From assembly GCF_040654195.1 (NCBI RefSeq), contig NZ_JBFAHM010000009.1, positions 186,001-250,000 on the forward strand: a stretch of DNA of 64,000 nt. Direction: 5' to 3'. The stretch's first letter is position 1. The number at the start of each line of letters is the position of its first letter. Below the pieces are notes generated by a model that saw nothing but the letters and a program-made list of their open reading frames with translations, had not been told where the DNA came from and made no database searches. Of the stretch, positions 14,670-22,858 are shown piece after piece. The DNA is from Hamadaea sp013361475 (lineage in GTDB: Bacteria; Actinomycetota; Actinomycetes; Mycobacteriales; Micromonosporaceae). A program made the translations under genes and the position numbers.

Positions 14670-16334
14670 TCAGCGGATCGTGAAGCGGCCCAGGCCGGGC
14701 GCGCTCTCGTGCCAGACCCGGTCCAGCGCCGTCACGACATACGTGTACGCCGTGCCGGCGACCGCGGTCGTGTCGAGGTAGGACGTTCCGCGTACGGTCG
14801 CGATGAGCTGGCCGGCGTCGGCCAGGTCACACGGCTCGGGCAGCGGGTCGCGGCCCTCGTAGCGGTAGACCGCGAACGACGTCGGGTCGTCGAACGGCTG
14901 GCCCTCGTTGCCCGGGGCCAGCCACTGGAGGCGTACGCCGGCCTCGTCGCGGTGCAGGTAGGTGATGACCGGCGGGATCATCGGCTTGGCGGCCACCCGC
15001 TCCAGCACCGGAGGCAGCGACGGACGCGAGTAGTACGCGGCCGCGTACAGGTCGGTCGCGCCGAGGCGGTTGGCCTTCACGTCCTTGGCCGAGAAGTGGA
15101 TGCTGCCGTCGACCTCGGGCAGCGACCGGTTGAGCGCGAGGTGCTTGCCCATCTCGTTCGGGTCGAACCAGGCCGCCGGCTGCCCGGCCGCGGAGATCTT
15201 GTAGTCGGCCTGGCCGATGTAGAGCTGGCACTGGGTGCCGGCGACGACGTCGGCCCACCACGGCACGAGCTTGGCGTAGTCGGCCACCGCGAGACCGATG
15301 TTCCAGTAGACCTGCGGGACGATGTAGTCCAGCCAGCCTTCCTTGACCCACTTGCGGGTGTCGGCGAAGTTGGCGTCGTAGGACTGCGTGCCGCCGGTGT
15401 CCGAGCCCAGCGGGTCGGCCGCCTTGTTGCGCCAGATGCCGAACGGGCTGACCCCGAACTTCACCCACGGCTTGGCCTCACGGACCTTCTGCGACATCTC
15501 CTGGATCAGCAGGTCGATGTTGTTGCGCCGCCAGTCCGCCTTGGTCGCCCAGCCCGCGCCGTGCTCGGCGAAGGTCGCCTCGTCGCCGAAGTCCTGGCCG
15601 GACGCCGGGTACGGGTAGAAGTAGTCGTCGAAGTGCACGCCGTCGAGGTCGTACTTGGTGACGGCGTCCATGATCGCGTCCTGCACGAACGCGCGTACCT
15701 CGGGGATGCCCGGGTTGTAGTAGAGCCGGGTCGCCGCGTTGCCGACCGGGTACGCCACCGCCCATTCGGGGTGCTGCTGGACGGGGTGGTTGGGGGCGAG
15801 CTTGGTGATGTCGCCGCCCGCGCCGCCGGGGGCGGGCATGGACACCCGGTACGGGTTGAACCAGGCGTGGAATTCGAGGTTGCGCGCGTGGGTCTCGGCG
15901 ACCATCCAGGCGACCGGGTCCCAGCCGGGGCCGACGCCGTCCCGCTTGCCGGTCAGCCACTCCGACCACGGCTCGTACGCCGAGGGCCAGAACGCGTCGG
16001 CGGTGGGCCGGATCTGCACGACCACGGCGTTGTGGTTGAGCTTCTCGGCGAGGTCGAGCCAGGCGCGGTAGTCGGCCTTGAGGGTCTGCTCGTCCAGACC
16101 GGCCGCCCGCGGCCAGTCGATGTTGACGACGCTGGCGATCCACATCGCGCGGAACTCACGCTTCGGCGTCGCCGGGTCGACCTCGCAGTTCGACGTGTCC
16201 GGCGTCGGGAACGGGTCCGGCGTGCCCGCGAGGGTCGAGGGCTCCTCGGCGAACGCCACGCCGGGCAGGGCGGCGGTCAGCGGAGCCGCCAATGCCAGAG
16301 CCGTGAAAGTACGGCGAGGCAGGGATGGGGACAT
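14670..16334 (-). CDS. secreted family-10-like glycosyl hydrolase (GHL10/DUF187)
   Basis: A 554-residue exported protein. The N terminus has PRRTFTALALAAPLTAALPG, a Tat-like twin-arginine signal ending near AFA (residue 29). The GHL10 (PF02638) barrel follows: EFRAMWIASVVNIDWP, NHNAVVVQIRPTADAFWPS, WFNPYRVSMP and DLDGVHFDDYFYPY. The C-terminal 90 residues look like a fibronectin-III-type domain (FAVYRYEG to YTYVVTALDR). The family is thought to act on bacterial or plant glycans, and the true substrate is not settled. GGAGGA upstream of the ATG supports the start. It is convergent with the regulator gene, 4 bases apart. Confidence 0.88.
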   Translation of the reverse strand: MSPSLPRRTFTALALAAPLTAALPGVAFAEEPSTLAGTPDPFPTPDTSNCEVDPATPKREFRAMWIASVVNIDWPRAAGLDEQTLKADYRAWLDLAEKLNHNAVVVQIRPTADAFWPSAYEPWSEWLTGKRDGVGPGWDPVAWMVAETHARNLEFHAWFNPYRVSMPAPGGAGGDITKLAPNHPVQQHPEWAVAYPVGNAATRLYYNPGIPEVRAFVQDAIMDAVTKYDLDGVHFDDYFYPYPASGQDFGDEATFAEHGAGWATKADWRRNNIDLLIQEMSQKVREAKPWVKFGVSPFGIWRNKAADPLGSDTGGTQSYDANFADTRKWVKEGWLDYIVPQVYWNIGLAVADYAKLVPWWADVVAGTQCQLYIGQADYKISAAGQPAAWFDPNEMGKHLALNRSLPEVDGSIHFSAKDVKANRLGATDLYAAAYYSRPSLPPVLERVAAKPMIPPVITYLHRDEAGVRLQWLAPGNEGQPFDDPTSFAVYRYEGRDPLPEPCDLADAGQLIATVRGTSYLDTTAVAGTAYTYVVTALDRVWHESAPGLGRFTIR

Positions 16335-16514
16335 CGTTGTTCCTCCAGGGGCTGCTCATTCAAGGGGGTGCTCGCTGTTAAAGTTTCACCATTTCTTCGC
16401 CGTTGGCAATACTCCTTAACGACGCAAACTCCCGGTCATGCCTGGCAGCCGAAGGTCGGTTTACGCCGGTGCCCGCAAGATGGCATGCTTGCCCACGTTC
16501 GCGGGGAGGGGTGG

Positions 16515-18185
16515 ATGGCAGGAGTACAGGCGCTGCGGCCGAGCGACCAGCTCCAGATCGGTGGCTATCAGCTGCTGGGCCGCCTCGGCGAGGGCGGCAT
16601 GGGGACTGTCTACCTGGCACAGTCGCCCGAGGGGACGCAGGTCGCGCTCAAGGTCATCCGCGATCATCTGCTCGACCGGGAGGAATTCCGGCAGCGGTTC
16701 CGCGGTGAGGTGGCCCGGGCAAAGACCGTCCCGCCGTTCTGCACCGCCGAGGTCATCGAGGCCGACCCCGACCACGATCCGCCCTACCTGGTCGCCGAGT
16801 ACGTGGACGGCCCGACCCTGGCCGACATCGTCAAGGAGTCCGGCCCGCTCAGCGGGGCCGCCCTGCAGTCCCTCGGCATCGGCGTGGCCACCGCGTTGAC
16901 CGCCATCCACGCCGCCGGCATCATCCATCGCGACCTCAAACCGGGCAACGTCCTGCTCCCCCGCGGCGGCGTGAAGGTGATCGACTTCGGGCTCGCCCGC
17001 GACTCCGACACACCCACCGGCATCACCCAGGGCGACCAGGTCATGGGCACCGTGCCGTACATCGCGCCGGAGCGGCTCAGCGGCGGGCTGAAGGCGGTGA
17101 ACGCCAAGGCCGACGTCTTCGCCTGGGGCGCGGTCATGTGCTACGCCGCGACCGGGCACACGCCGTTCGCCGGGGACACTCCGGCCACCACGGCGATCCG
17201 AATCCTCACCGAGGCGCCCAACCTGACCGGGGTGAACGGCCCGCTCCGCGACGTCGTCGCCTTGGCGCTGTCGAAGGACCCGGCCGAGCGACCAACCGCA
17301 CGGGACCTGCTCGACCTGCTCATGTCGGTCGGCTCCACCCGCAAGGTGCCGCAGGACGTCATGATCCCGGCGCAGGCGGCGTACGAGGCGACCGCGGACG
17401 ACGAGCCCACGGTCAGCACCCGTCTCCCGGTCCGCAAGCCCCGCCGTCGCGTACGCACCCTGTGGATCGTCCTCGCCACCGTGATCGCCCTGGTCGCCGC
17501 CGGCATCTTCGCGTACGGGGTGTGGCCCGACCGGAACAGCCACGCCGGGGATCCACCGGCTTCACCGTCGCCGCAGGCGACGCCGCTCTCCGTTCCCGAA
17601 GGCTTCCAGCTCGTCCTCGCCGACCCGATGACGAAGTCGGACAACTGGATCCAGCGCACCGAGGCGCAACTGTCCGCCAAGTGCGTCTACAACCATGGCG
17701 TCTACGTCGTCTCGGTCACCGGAACGGTCTACCGGTGCACCGGTCCGTCGCAGAAGTATCGCGACTTCGCCCTCTCCGTCACGGTGCAACTGGCCGATCC
17801 CGGCACCTGCGCGGGGATCTGGTTCCGCTACACCGGCGACAGCGGATACGCGCTGCAGATCTGCGAGGACGGGGCCTACTTCGTCCGGCACGAGAAGGAC
17901 GGCGACGGCAACTGGAGCAACCCGACCCGGTTGGAGATGCAGTTCCCCGAACGGCTTCAGGTCGGATCGTCCGAGCGCTTCACCATCCTCGCGGTGGGCG
18001 ACCATTTCACCTTCGCCCACAACGGTTACATCATGGACGAGCGCGACGAGACGACCTATGTGGAGGGTCGGCTCAATCTCGGTGTGCTGCAGCGCGAACC
18101 CGGCCCGTCCATCGAGCACTCGGCCGGCTTCACCGACGTCGAGATCTGGGCGCCGGGCGAGCCCTCCGCCCGCGCGACGAGCTAG
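16515..18185 (+). CDS. membrane Ser/Thr protein kinase with beta-sandwich ectodomain
   Basis: A 556-residue Hanks-type kinase. The catalytic domain (about 17-275) has the glycine loop GRLGEGGMGTVYLA, Lys in VALKVI, HRDLKPGNVLL, DFGLA and the APE of the P+1 region (IAPERLSGG). A basic juxtamembrane stretch RKPRRRVRT precedes one transmembrane helix (about 315-336). The 200-residue outer domain contains Cys residues near KCVYNHGVY and YRCTG and resembles DUF1080/LamG-like carbohydrate-binding sandwiches instead of the PASTA repeats of PknB. It probably senses an external glycan or wall ligand. It ends in a 4-base convergent overlap with the SDR gene. Confidence 0.92.
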   Translation: MAGVQALRPSDQLQIGGYQLLGRLGEGGMGTVYLAQSPEGTQVALKVIRDHLLDREEFRQRFRGEVARAKTVPPFCTAEVIEADPDHDPPYLVAEYVDGPTLADIVKESGPLSGAALQSLGIGVATALTAIHAAGIIHRDLKPGNVLLPRGGVKVIDFGLARDSDTPTGITQGDQVMGTVPYIAPERLSGGLKAVNAKADVFAWGAVMCYAATGHTPFAGDTPATTAIRILTEAPNLTGVNGPLRDVVALALSKDPAERPTARDLLDLLMSVGSTRKVPQDVMIPAQAAYEATADDEPTVSTRLPVRKPRRRVRTLWIVLATVIALVAAGIFAYGVWPDRNSHAGDPPASPSPQATPLSVPEGFQLVLADPMTKSDNWIQRTEAQLSAKCVYNHGVYVVSVTGTVYRCTGPSQKYRDFALSVTVQLADPGTCAGIWFRYTGDSGYALQICEDGAYFVRHEKDGDGNWSNPTRLEMQFPERLQVGSSERFTILAVGDHFTFAHNGYIMDERDETTYVEGRLNLGVLQREPGPSIEHSAGFTDVEIWAPGEPSARATS

Positions 18186-18910
18186 CGCGCCTCGGGGTCC
18201 AGGCCCAACGCGGCTCGCCCACCGTCCACCGGCACCACAGCGCCGTGGACGAAGCTCGCCGCGGGTGACATCAGGAACGCCACCACTTCCGCCACTTCAC
18301 TGGTACGCCCGACGCGGCCGACCGGATGCAGCCGGTTCAGTTCGCGCCGGACGTCTTCGGGCGCGTCCTCGAGTCGCTCCGTCGCGACGGAGCCGAGCGC
18401 GACCGCGTTGACCCGGACGCCGTACCGTCCATAGTCGACCGCCAAGGCCCGGGTCAGTCCCTCGATCGCCGCCTTCGCCGTGGCGTACGGGAGGGCGCCG
18501 GGCACGGCCCGTCGGGCCTGGTGCGACGAGACGTTGACGATCGCGCCGCCCTCGCCCGACGCCAGCATCCGGCGTACCGCCGTCGAGCAGCCGGTCAGCG
18601 TCGGGGCGAGGTTCGCCGCGATGAGGTCCAGCACCTGCGCCGGTGGCGTGTCGTGGACGAACGCGTCCCGGAAGACCGCCGCGTTGTTCACCCAGCCCGT
18701 CAGCCGCCCCTCGCGCTCGGCCAGGTCGGCCGCCCGTTCGGCGACCGCCTCGTCGGCGGCGTCCCCGGCCACGCCCCGCCCCACGGCGACGTCGGCCAGC
18801 GCAGCCGGATCCCGCTCGACCACGACGACGGCGCCCTCCCGGCTCAAGCGCTCCACGATCGCCCGGCCGATGCCGCGCCCGCCGCCCGTGACCACATAGG
18901 AGCGCTGCAT
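18182..18910 (-). CDS. short-chain dehydrogenase/reductase
   Basis: A 242-residue classical SDR: cofactor loop TGGGRGIG near residue 8, NNAAV (NNAG variant), catalytic Ser in NVSSHQ, and YATAK for the Tyr/Lys pair. ERDP at the end of beta-2 places an acidic residue that favours NAD(H). The substrate is unknown. The A of its ATG is also the last base of the sirtuin stop (TAATG), so it is translationally coupled to the sirtuin gene upstream. The stop codon overlaps that of the kinase on the other strand. Confidence 0.88.
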   Translation of the reverse strand: MQRSYVVTGGGRGIGRAIVERLSREGAVVVVERDPAALADVAVGRGVAGDAADEAVAERAADLAEREGRLTGWVNNAAVFRDAFVHDTPPAQVLDLIAANLAPTLTGCSTAVRRMLASGEGGAIVNVSSHQARRAVPGALPYATAKAAIEGLTRALAVDYGRYGVRVNAVALGSVATERLEDAPEDVRRELNRLHPVGRVGRTSEVAEVVAFLMSPAASFVHGAVVPVDGGRAALGLDPEAR

Positions 18911-19650
18911 TACGCGTATTCCTGAAGGATCGCCTGGACCAGCCGCGGCAGCGCCTCGCCGATGGGCTCGCGCACGACGGTGCTCGCAAGGTGGTCGTAC
19001 GGCGTGGCCTGCGCGTTCACGATGGTGATGCGCGCGCCGGCCTGCGCGGCGATCGCGCACAGCGACGCCGCCGGTTCGACGGTCAGCGACGTGCCCACGG
19101 CCCAGAACAGCTCGCACGCGGCCGCGACCTGCGCGGCGCGATCCATGGTGTCCGGGTCGAGCAGCTCACCGAACATGATCGTGCCCGCCTTCAGGATGCC
19201 GCCGCAGGCCGTGCAACGCGGATCAGGCTCGCCCTCCTCGACCCGGTCCAGCGCCTCCCGCATGGTCGTCCGCGCACCGCAGCCGACGCACCGCACCGTG
19301 AACATGGTGCCGTGCACCTCGATGACCTTGCGATCGGAGATCCCGGCCTTCTGATGCAGGCCGTCGATGTTCTGCGTGACGACCCGCAGCGGGAACCCGT
19401 GGCGCTCCAGCTCCGCCAAGGCCACATGGGCCGCGTTCGGCCGGGCCGTCCACGCCGGACTGTCCTTGCGCGCCAGCCACGACGCCTTGCGGACCTCCTC
19501 GTCGGCCAGGTAGTTCTGCAGCGTGAACAGCTTCTCCTTGGACGGATCGCGCGTCCACACCCCGTTCGGGCCGCGGAAGTCCGGGATGCCGGAGTCGGTG
19601 GAGATCCCCGCCCCCGTCAACACGGTGATCAGCGGCTTGTGCTCGCTCAT
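18910..19650 (-). CDS. Sir2-family NAD-dependent protein deacylase
   Basis: A 246-residue sirtuin. NAD-binding motifs are GAGISTDSGIPDFRG (residues 13-27), TQNIDGLH and the catalytic His in VHGTM. Four zinc cysteines occur as CVGC and CTAC. GTSLTVEPAA and IVNAQATPYD complete the Rossmann site. It removes acetyl or other acyl groups from lysines using NAD. It starts the sirtuin-SDR operon and is separated by 22 bases from the TrmO-like gene upstream, so the genes from 20763 down to 18182 may be one transcript. Confidence 0.93.
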   Translation of the reverse strand: MSEHKPLITVLTGAGISTDSGIPDFRGPNGVWTRDPSKEKLFTLQNYLADEEVRKASWLARKDSPAWTARPNAAHVALAELERHGFPLRVVTQNIDGLHQKAGISDRKVIEVHGTMFTVRCVGCGARTTMREALDRVEEGEPDPRCTACGGILKAGTIMFGELLDPDTMDRAAQVAAACELFWAVGTSLTVEPAASLCAIAAQAGARITIVNAQATPYDHLASTVVREPIGEALPRLVQAILQEYA

Positions 19651-19672
19651 GCCTCCCCCTCTCCGGGTGCGC

Positions 19673-20092
19673 TCAGCGGTCTGAGATCGGGTCCAGGACC
19701 GGTTTGACGTCGAGGATCGGCGTGCCGTCGATCGCTTCCAGACCGCTGACGCGCAGCCGCAGTCCGTCGACTTCGCGCACCGTCACCCGGTGCAGGCCGA
19801 TCGGGTTCGGGCGATCCGGCGACCGCGTGCTGAACACGCCCTGTTCCGGGCGGGCGAGGTCGCCGCGCGGGTGCACCACCTGGACGGCTCGATCGGCCCG
19901 GTCGAGCCAGGTGAGCAGCAGGATGTCCGCTCCCGGGCGCAGATCGCGGGCGGCGTCGGCGTACCTCGGGTCGATGACGATCCAGGCGTCGGGCGCGCCT
20001 TCGTCGCCCTGCCGGGGCGCGTCCGCCAGCGACGTCAGCGGCGACGAGACCGTCGCCACGGCGTACGCCGTGAAGTCACTCATGGGCGTCAT
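19673..20092 (-). CDS. TrmO-like tRNA (t6A37-N6)-methyltransferase
   Basis: A 139-residue TrmO/TsaA (UPF0066) protein. TrmO methylates N6-threonylcarbamoyladenosine at tRNA position 37 using SAM. The signature SPDRPNPIGLHRV is present, with FSTRS just before it and GTPILDVKP near the C terminus. It is shorter than E. coli TrmO, which has an extra C-terminal domain. I take the ATG at 20092, which overlaps the methyltransferase stop by ATGA. A second ATG at 20083 is possible. Confidence 0.8.
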   Translation of the reverse strand: MTPMSDFTAYAVATVSSPLTSLADAPRQGDEGAPDAWIVIDPRYADAARDLRPGADILLLTWLDRADRAVQVVHPRGDLARPEQGVFSTRSPDRPNPIGLHRVTVREVDGLRLRVSGLEAIDGTPILDVKPVLDPISDR

Positions 20093-20763
20093 CGTTTCAC
20101 GCAGGTGTACGCGCCATACAGCCGCCGCTCGTAGGCGACGTCCACGATCTCGAAGCCGGCGGCGGTGAGCATCGGCTCGAACAGCCACCGGAAGGTGCTG
20201 TACTCCGTGCGGATGTGCTCGGCATAGTCCCCGGCGGTGTAACCGGCGGCGGGATCGTCGGCGGCGCCGGCGAACCAGTCCGCGAAGACCGCGTCCACCT
20301 CGGCCGGCGCGAAGTCGTAGATCAGGTCCCGCACGCGCAGTACGCCACCCGGCCGGAGCATGTCGGCGATCCGCTGCAACGCGACGACCTTGAAGAAGTC
20401 CGGCAGCTGGTGCAGGGCGTTACGGGTGAACACCCCGTCGACCGGGCCGTCGGGCTGGAAGGTGAGGAACCCGGCCTGGACCACTTCCAGTCCATGAGTG
20501 GCCAGGTGGGCGGTCATGGCGGGCGACACGTCGACCGCGACGACCCGGCCGAACGCGTCCTTCGCCTTCCTTGAGAACTGGCCGGTTCCGGCGGCGAGGT
20601 CGACCACCGTCGACGTCTGGTTCAGGCCGTGCGCGCGCAACGCCGCGATGTCGTCGGCCGCGTCCGGGAAGCCCTGCTTGCGGTCGTAGCCCGCGATGAA
20701 GTCGGGATCGAGGTGTTCGGGGCCGGCGTGGGCGACCTCGTCCAGCTGCCAGGTGTGGATCAT
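20089..20763 (-). CDS. class I SAM-dependent methyltransferase
   Basis: A 224-residue Rossmann-fold methyltransferase. Motif I is VVDLAAGTGQFS, the acidic SAM-ribose residue is in VVAVDVSPAM, and motif IV is VFTRNALHQLPD. LRPGGVLRVRDL follows. The substrate is unknown and could be a small molecule. The start at the internal ATG 20763 is preceded by GGAAGG. It is coupled by ATGA overlap to the TrmO-like gene downstream. Confidence 0.82.
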   Translation of the reverse strand: MIHTWQLDEVAHAGPEHLDPDFIAGYDRKQGFPDAADDIAALRAHGLNQTSTVVDLAAGTGQFSRKAKDAFGRVVAVDVSPAMTAHLATHGLEVVQAGFLTFQPDGPVDGVFTRNALHQLPDFFKVVALQRIADMLRPGGVLRVRDLIYDFAPAEVDAVFADWFAGAADDPAAGYTAGDYAEHIRTEYSTFRWLFEPMLTAAGFEIVDVAYERRLYGAYTCVKR

Positions 20764-20814
20764 GCCTTCCAGCGTGGCCCATCCGAACGGCCGCCGCACC
20801 GGGTTTTCCCCTCG

Positions 20815-20861
20815 GTCATGGTCACTTCCGGGTCGTCATGGCGACGTGGAAATGACCATGA
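20815..20861 (-). terminator. imperfect stem-loop after the diiron oxygenase gene
   Basis: GTCATGGTCACTTCC (20815-20829) pairs with GGAAATGACCATG (20848-20860) with one mismatch and an 18-base loop. It begins 13 bases past the oxygenase stop and ahead of the methyltransferase start. The right arm runs into ATGATCATGAC, so the right half also contains a GATC-centred palindrome. Confidence 0.55.
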
Positions 20862-20873
20862 TCATGACAACCG

Positions 20874-21752
20874 TCAGATCAACCCCGCTCGCGACCACAG
20901 CAGCCGCGCCGGACCCGTCACCAGGCCGAGGTCGCCGAGGTAGGCGTACACGCGGGAGGCGGACCAGCGCAGCGTCTCCTGGAAGTGCGGATTCGATCGG
21001 GCGGCGGCCCGCCCGTCGCGCGGCCGGATGCCGACGGCGGCGTACGCCCGGGGATGCACGAGCCGACCGGCGATCGAGTACGCCGCCCGCGCGATCACGA
21101 TCCGCGCGTACGCGCTGCGTAGGGGTCCGGCCGCCGCGACCTGCCGGGCCAGTTCCTCCCGGGCGTAGCGGACGTGCCGGGCCTCCTCGACGACGTGGAT
21201 GCGGGAGACCATGCGGATCAGCGGTTGCAGCGTGTCGTCGCCCATGATCTCGCGCTGGAACGAGTCGAGGATCTCCTCGGCGATCAGGATCGAGGCGTAC
21301 ATGTGGGGGCCGCGGGCGGTCGCCTTCAGCCAGCGGCCGAGCGCGTGGTCGAACTTGTTCGCCGGGTAGACCGGGCAGCCCATGGCTTCGATGAGGCGGC
21401 CGAACATGATGGAGTGGCGGCACTCGTCGGCCACCTCGGTCAACGCGTACTGGGCGTGGCGACTGGTGGGGTCGCTGTCGTAGTACTGCCGGATCAGCAT
21501 CTCCATCAGGATGGTCTCGAACCACAGCCCGGCGCTGGCGGCGCTGGCCACCTCGTGCTTGGTCAGCTCGACCCGCTGCTGTTCGGTCAGCCCGTCCCAC
21601 AGCGCGGTGCCGTAGAGGCTGCTGCGCTGCGGGGGAAGCCAGTACGCGCCCGGCACCGGCGGCGCGGTCCAGTCGATCTCGACGATCGGGTCGTAGCTCG
21701 TCCGCAGCGAGGACTCCAGGAGTCTCTCGGCGGTCAGCTCCCGTGCCTCCAT
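20874..21752 (-). CDS. AurF-like diiron oxygenase
   Basis: A 292-residue protein of the p-aminobenzoate N-oxygenase AurF family (PF11583), ferritin-like helical bundles with a carboxylate-bridged diiron site. Iron-ligand motifs visible in order are EVASAASAG, TEVADECRHSIMF (Glu and ExxxH), ILIAEEILD and HVVEEARHVRYAREE (two Glu and His). AurF oxidises aryl amines, but many relatives act on unknown substrates. GGGGAGG before the ATG supports the start. It is divergent from the TetR-led monooxygenase operon, with a family A hairpin and an operator between them, so it may belong to the same regulon. Confidence 0.85.
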   Translation of the reverse strand: MEARELTAERLLESSLRTSYDPIVEIDWTAPPVPGAYWLPPQRSSLYGTALWDGLTEQQRVELTKHEVASAASAGLWFETILMEMLIRQYYDSDPTSRHAQYALTEVADECRHSIMFGRLIEAMGCPVYPANKFDHALGRWLKATARGPHMYASILIAEEILDSFQREIMGDDTLQPLIRMVSRIHVVEEARHVRYAREELARQVAAAGPLRSAYARIVIARAAYSIAGRLVHPRAYAAVGIRPRDGRAAARSNPHFQETLRWSASRVYAYLGDLGLVTGPARLLWSRAGLI

Positions 21753-21772
21753 CGGTCCTCCCCTTCCGTCTC

Positions 21773-21839
21773 GGCGCTGGATCACGGATCCGGGTCGAAT
21801 CTTGGGGCAAGATTCGACCGCGAACCCTGATCCGGCGCC
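21773..21839. repeat. family A 67-nt hairpin element, copy 1
   Basis: Two 32-base arms (21773-21804 and 21808-21839) enclose a GGG loop. The inner 12 bp (GGTCGAATCTTG with its complement) and outer GGATCA are paired, and four mid-stem positions are mismatched. The + strand contains CAAGATTCGACC, shared with the copies at 41557 and 61152. It lies between divergent genes, 20 bases from the oxygenase start. Confidence 0.85.
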
Positions 21840-21862
21840 GAACGAGTGGTACGGCTATTGAC

Positions 21863-21877
21863 GTTACGGGTCGTAAC
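21863..21877. promoter_or_regulatory. TetR operator in the tetR promoter
   Basis: GTTACG-GGT-CGTAAC is a perfect 6-bp inverted repeat, followed one base on by another GTTACG half-site (21879). It overlaps a TTGACG -35 (21858-21863) whose 17-base spacing leads to TACGAG (21881-21886). The position blocks RNA polymerase, so autorepression by the adjacent TetR protein is likely. Confidence 0.6.
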
Positions 21878-21893
21878 TGTTACGAGTAGTAGC

Positions 21894-22598
21894 ATGCAAG
21901 GCGAGGGCACGGAAGTCAATGGACGTAAGCGGCGCTGGGCCGCCCATCGGGAGCAGCGCCGGATCGAGCTGATCCAGGCCGCGATCGCGGCGGTGCTGCG
22001 CTACGGCCCCGAGGTCGACATGGAGCAGGTGGCGGCCACGGCCGGGGTGAGCAAGCCCGTGCTGTACCGCTACTTCGCCGACAAGTCCCAGCTGTGGATG
22101 GCCGTCGGGCAGCACCTCGCGGCGGTCGTCGTGGGCGCCGTCGCGCCCGCCGTCGAGCAGGTACGCGAGGAGCGCAGCCTCATCGAGGCGACCATCGACG
22201 CGTACCTGGGCGTCATCGAGGCCGAGCCGAATCTGTACCGCTTCGTCATGCACCAGTCGGGGATTCCCGGCGTCCATCAGCTCATCGTCGGGGCCAGCCG
22301 GGAGGTGGCGGTCGAACTCGCCCGGGTCATCGGCGATCGGCTGCGGGCGCTGGGGCTCGACGCCGGTCCGGCCGAGCCGTGGGCGTACGGGTTGGTGGGC
22401 TTCGTGCAGTCGGTCGGCGACTGGTGGATGCAGCACGGCCGCCCCATGCGGCGCGAGGCGTTGACCGATTACCTCACCGAACTGCTGTGGAGCGGGTTCG
22501 ACGGGCTGCGGCGGCGGGCCGACCTGCCCCTGGCGCTGGCGACCGAGCCCATGCCGCCGGCGACCAAGGCGGAGCCCGCGACCAAGGCGGAACCGTGA
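21894..22598 (+). CDS. TetR-family transcriptional regulator
   Basis: A 234-residue TetR protein. The HTH is at about residues 38-57 (MEQVAATAGVSKPVLYRYFADK) after a basic N terminus. The ligand domain has a DAYLGVIEAEPNLYRFVMHQ helix common in regulators of lipid or ketone catabolism. The C terminus repeats ATKAEP twice, a low-complexity tail. Its stop overlaps the GTG of the DUF4873 gene (GTGA), so it leads the monooxygenase operon and probably represses it. Confidence 0.9.
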   Translation: MQGEGTEVNGRKRRWAAHREQRRIELIQAAIAAVLRYGPEVDMEQVAATAGVSKPVLYRYFADKSQLWMAVGQHLAAVVVGAVAPAVEQVREERSLIEATIDAYLGVIEAEPNLYRFVMHQSGIPGVHQLIVGASREVAVELARVIGDRLRALGLDAGPAEPWAYGLVGFVQSVGDWWMQHGRPMRREALTDYLTELLWSGFDGLRRRADLPLALATEPMPPATKAEPATKAEP

Positions 22599-22858
22599 GC
22601 TACGCAGGCGAGGGCCGCGTCGGCGACCTGCCGGTGACCGTCCACTTGAGCGGCCAGTGGCAGCCGGTCGACGGCCGCTTCCATTGGGGCGGACGGATTT
22701 CGCCGTCCCCGGAGGTGGTTCAGCTCGTCCGCAGCGGACGCCGTGAGGTGACCATCCACATCGGAGAAATGACGGCGCCGGGCCGGCTCGGCGAGGTGGA
22801 CCCGTGGGGCGGCGTACGCGTCACCGGGGTCGGCGCACCCCCGTGGGAGGAAGAATGA
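22595..22858 (+). CDS. DUF4873 protein
   Basis: An 87-residue protein made of a single DUF4873 domain: GEGRVGDLPVTVHLSG, then PVDGRFHWGGRI and a C-terminal GEVDPWGGVRVTGVG. In actinobacteria this domain occurs fused to, or next to, flavin monooxygenases and SDRs. That fits its position with 4-base overlaps on both sides, between tetR and the monooxygenase gene. A role as a small partner or lipid/steroid-binding accessory is inference. No catalytic residues are recognisable. Confidence 0.8.
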   Translation: MSYAGEGRVGDLPVTVHLSGQWQPVDGRFHWGGRISPSPEVVQLVRSGRREVTIHIGEMTAPGRLGEVDPWGGVRVTGVGAPPWEEE

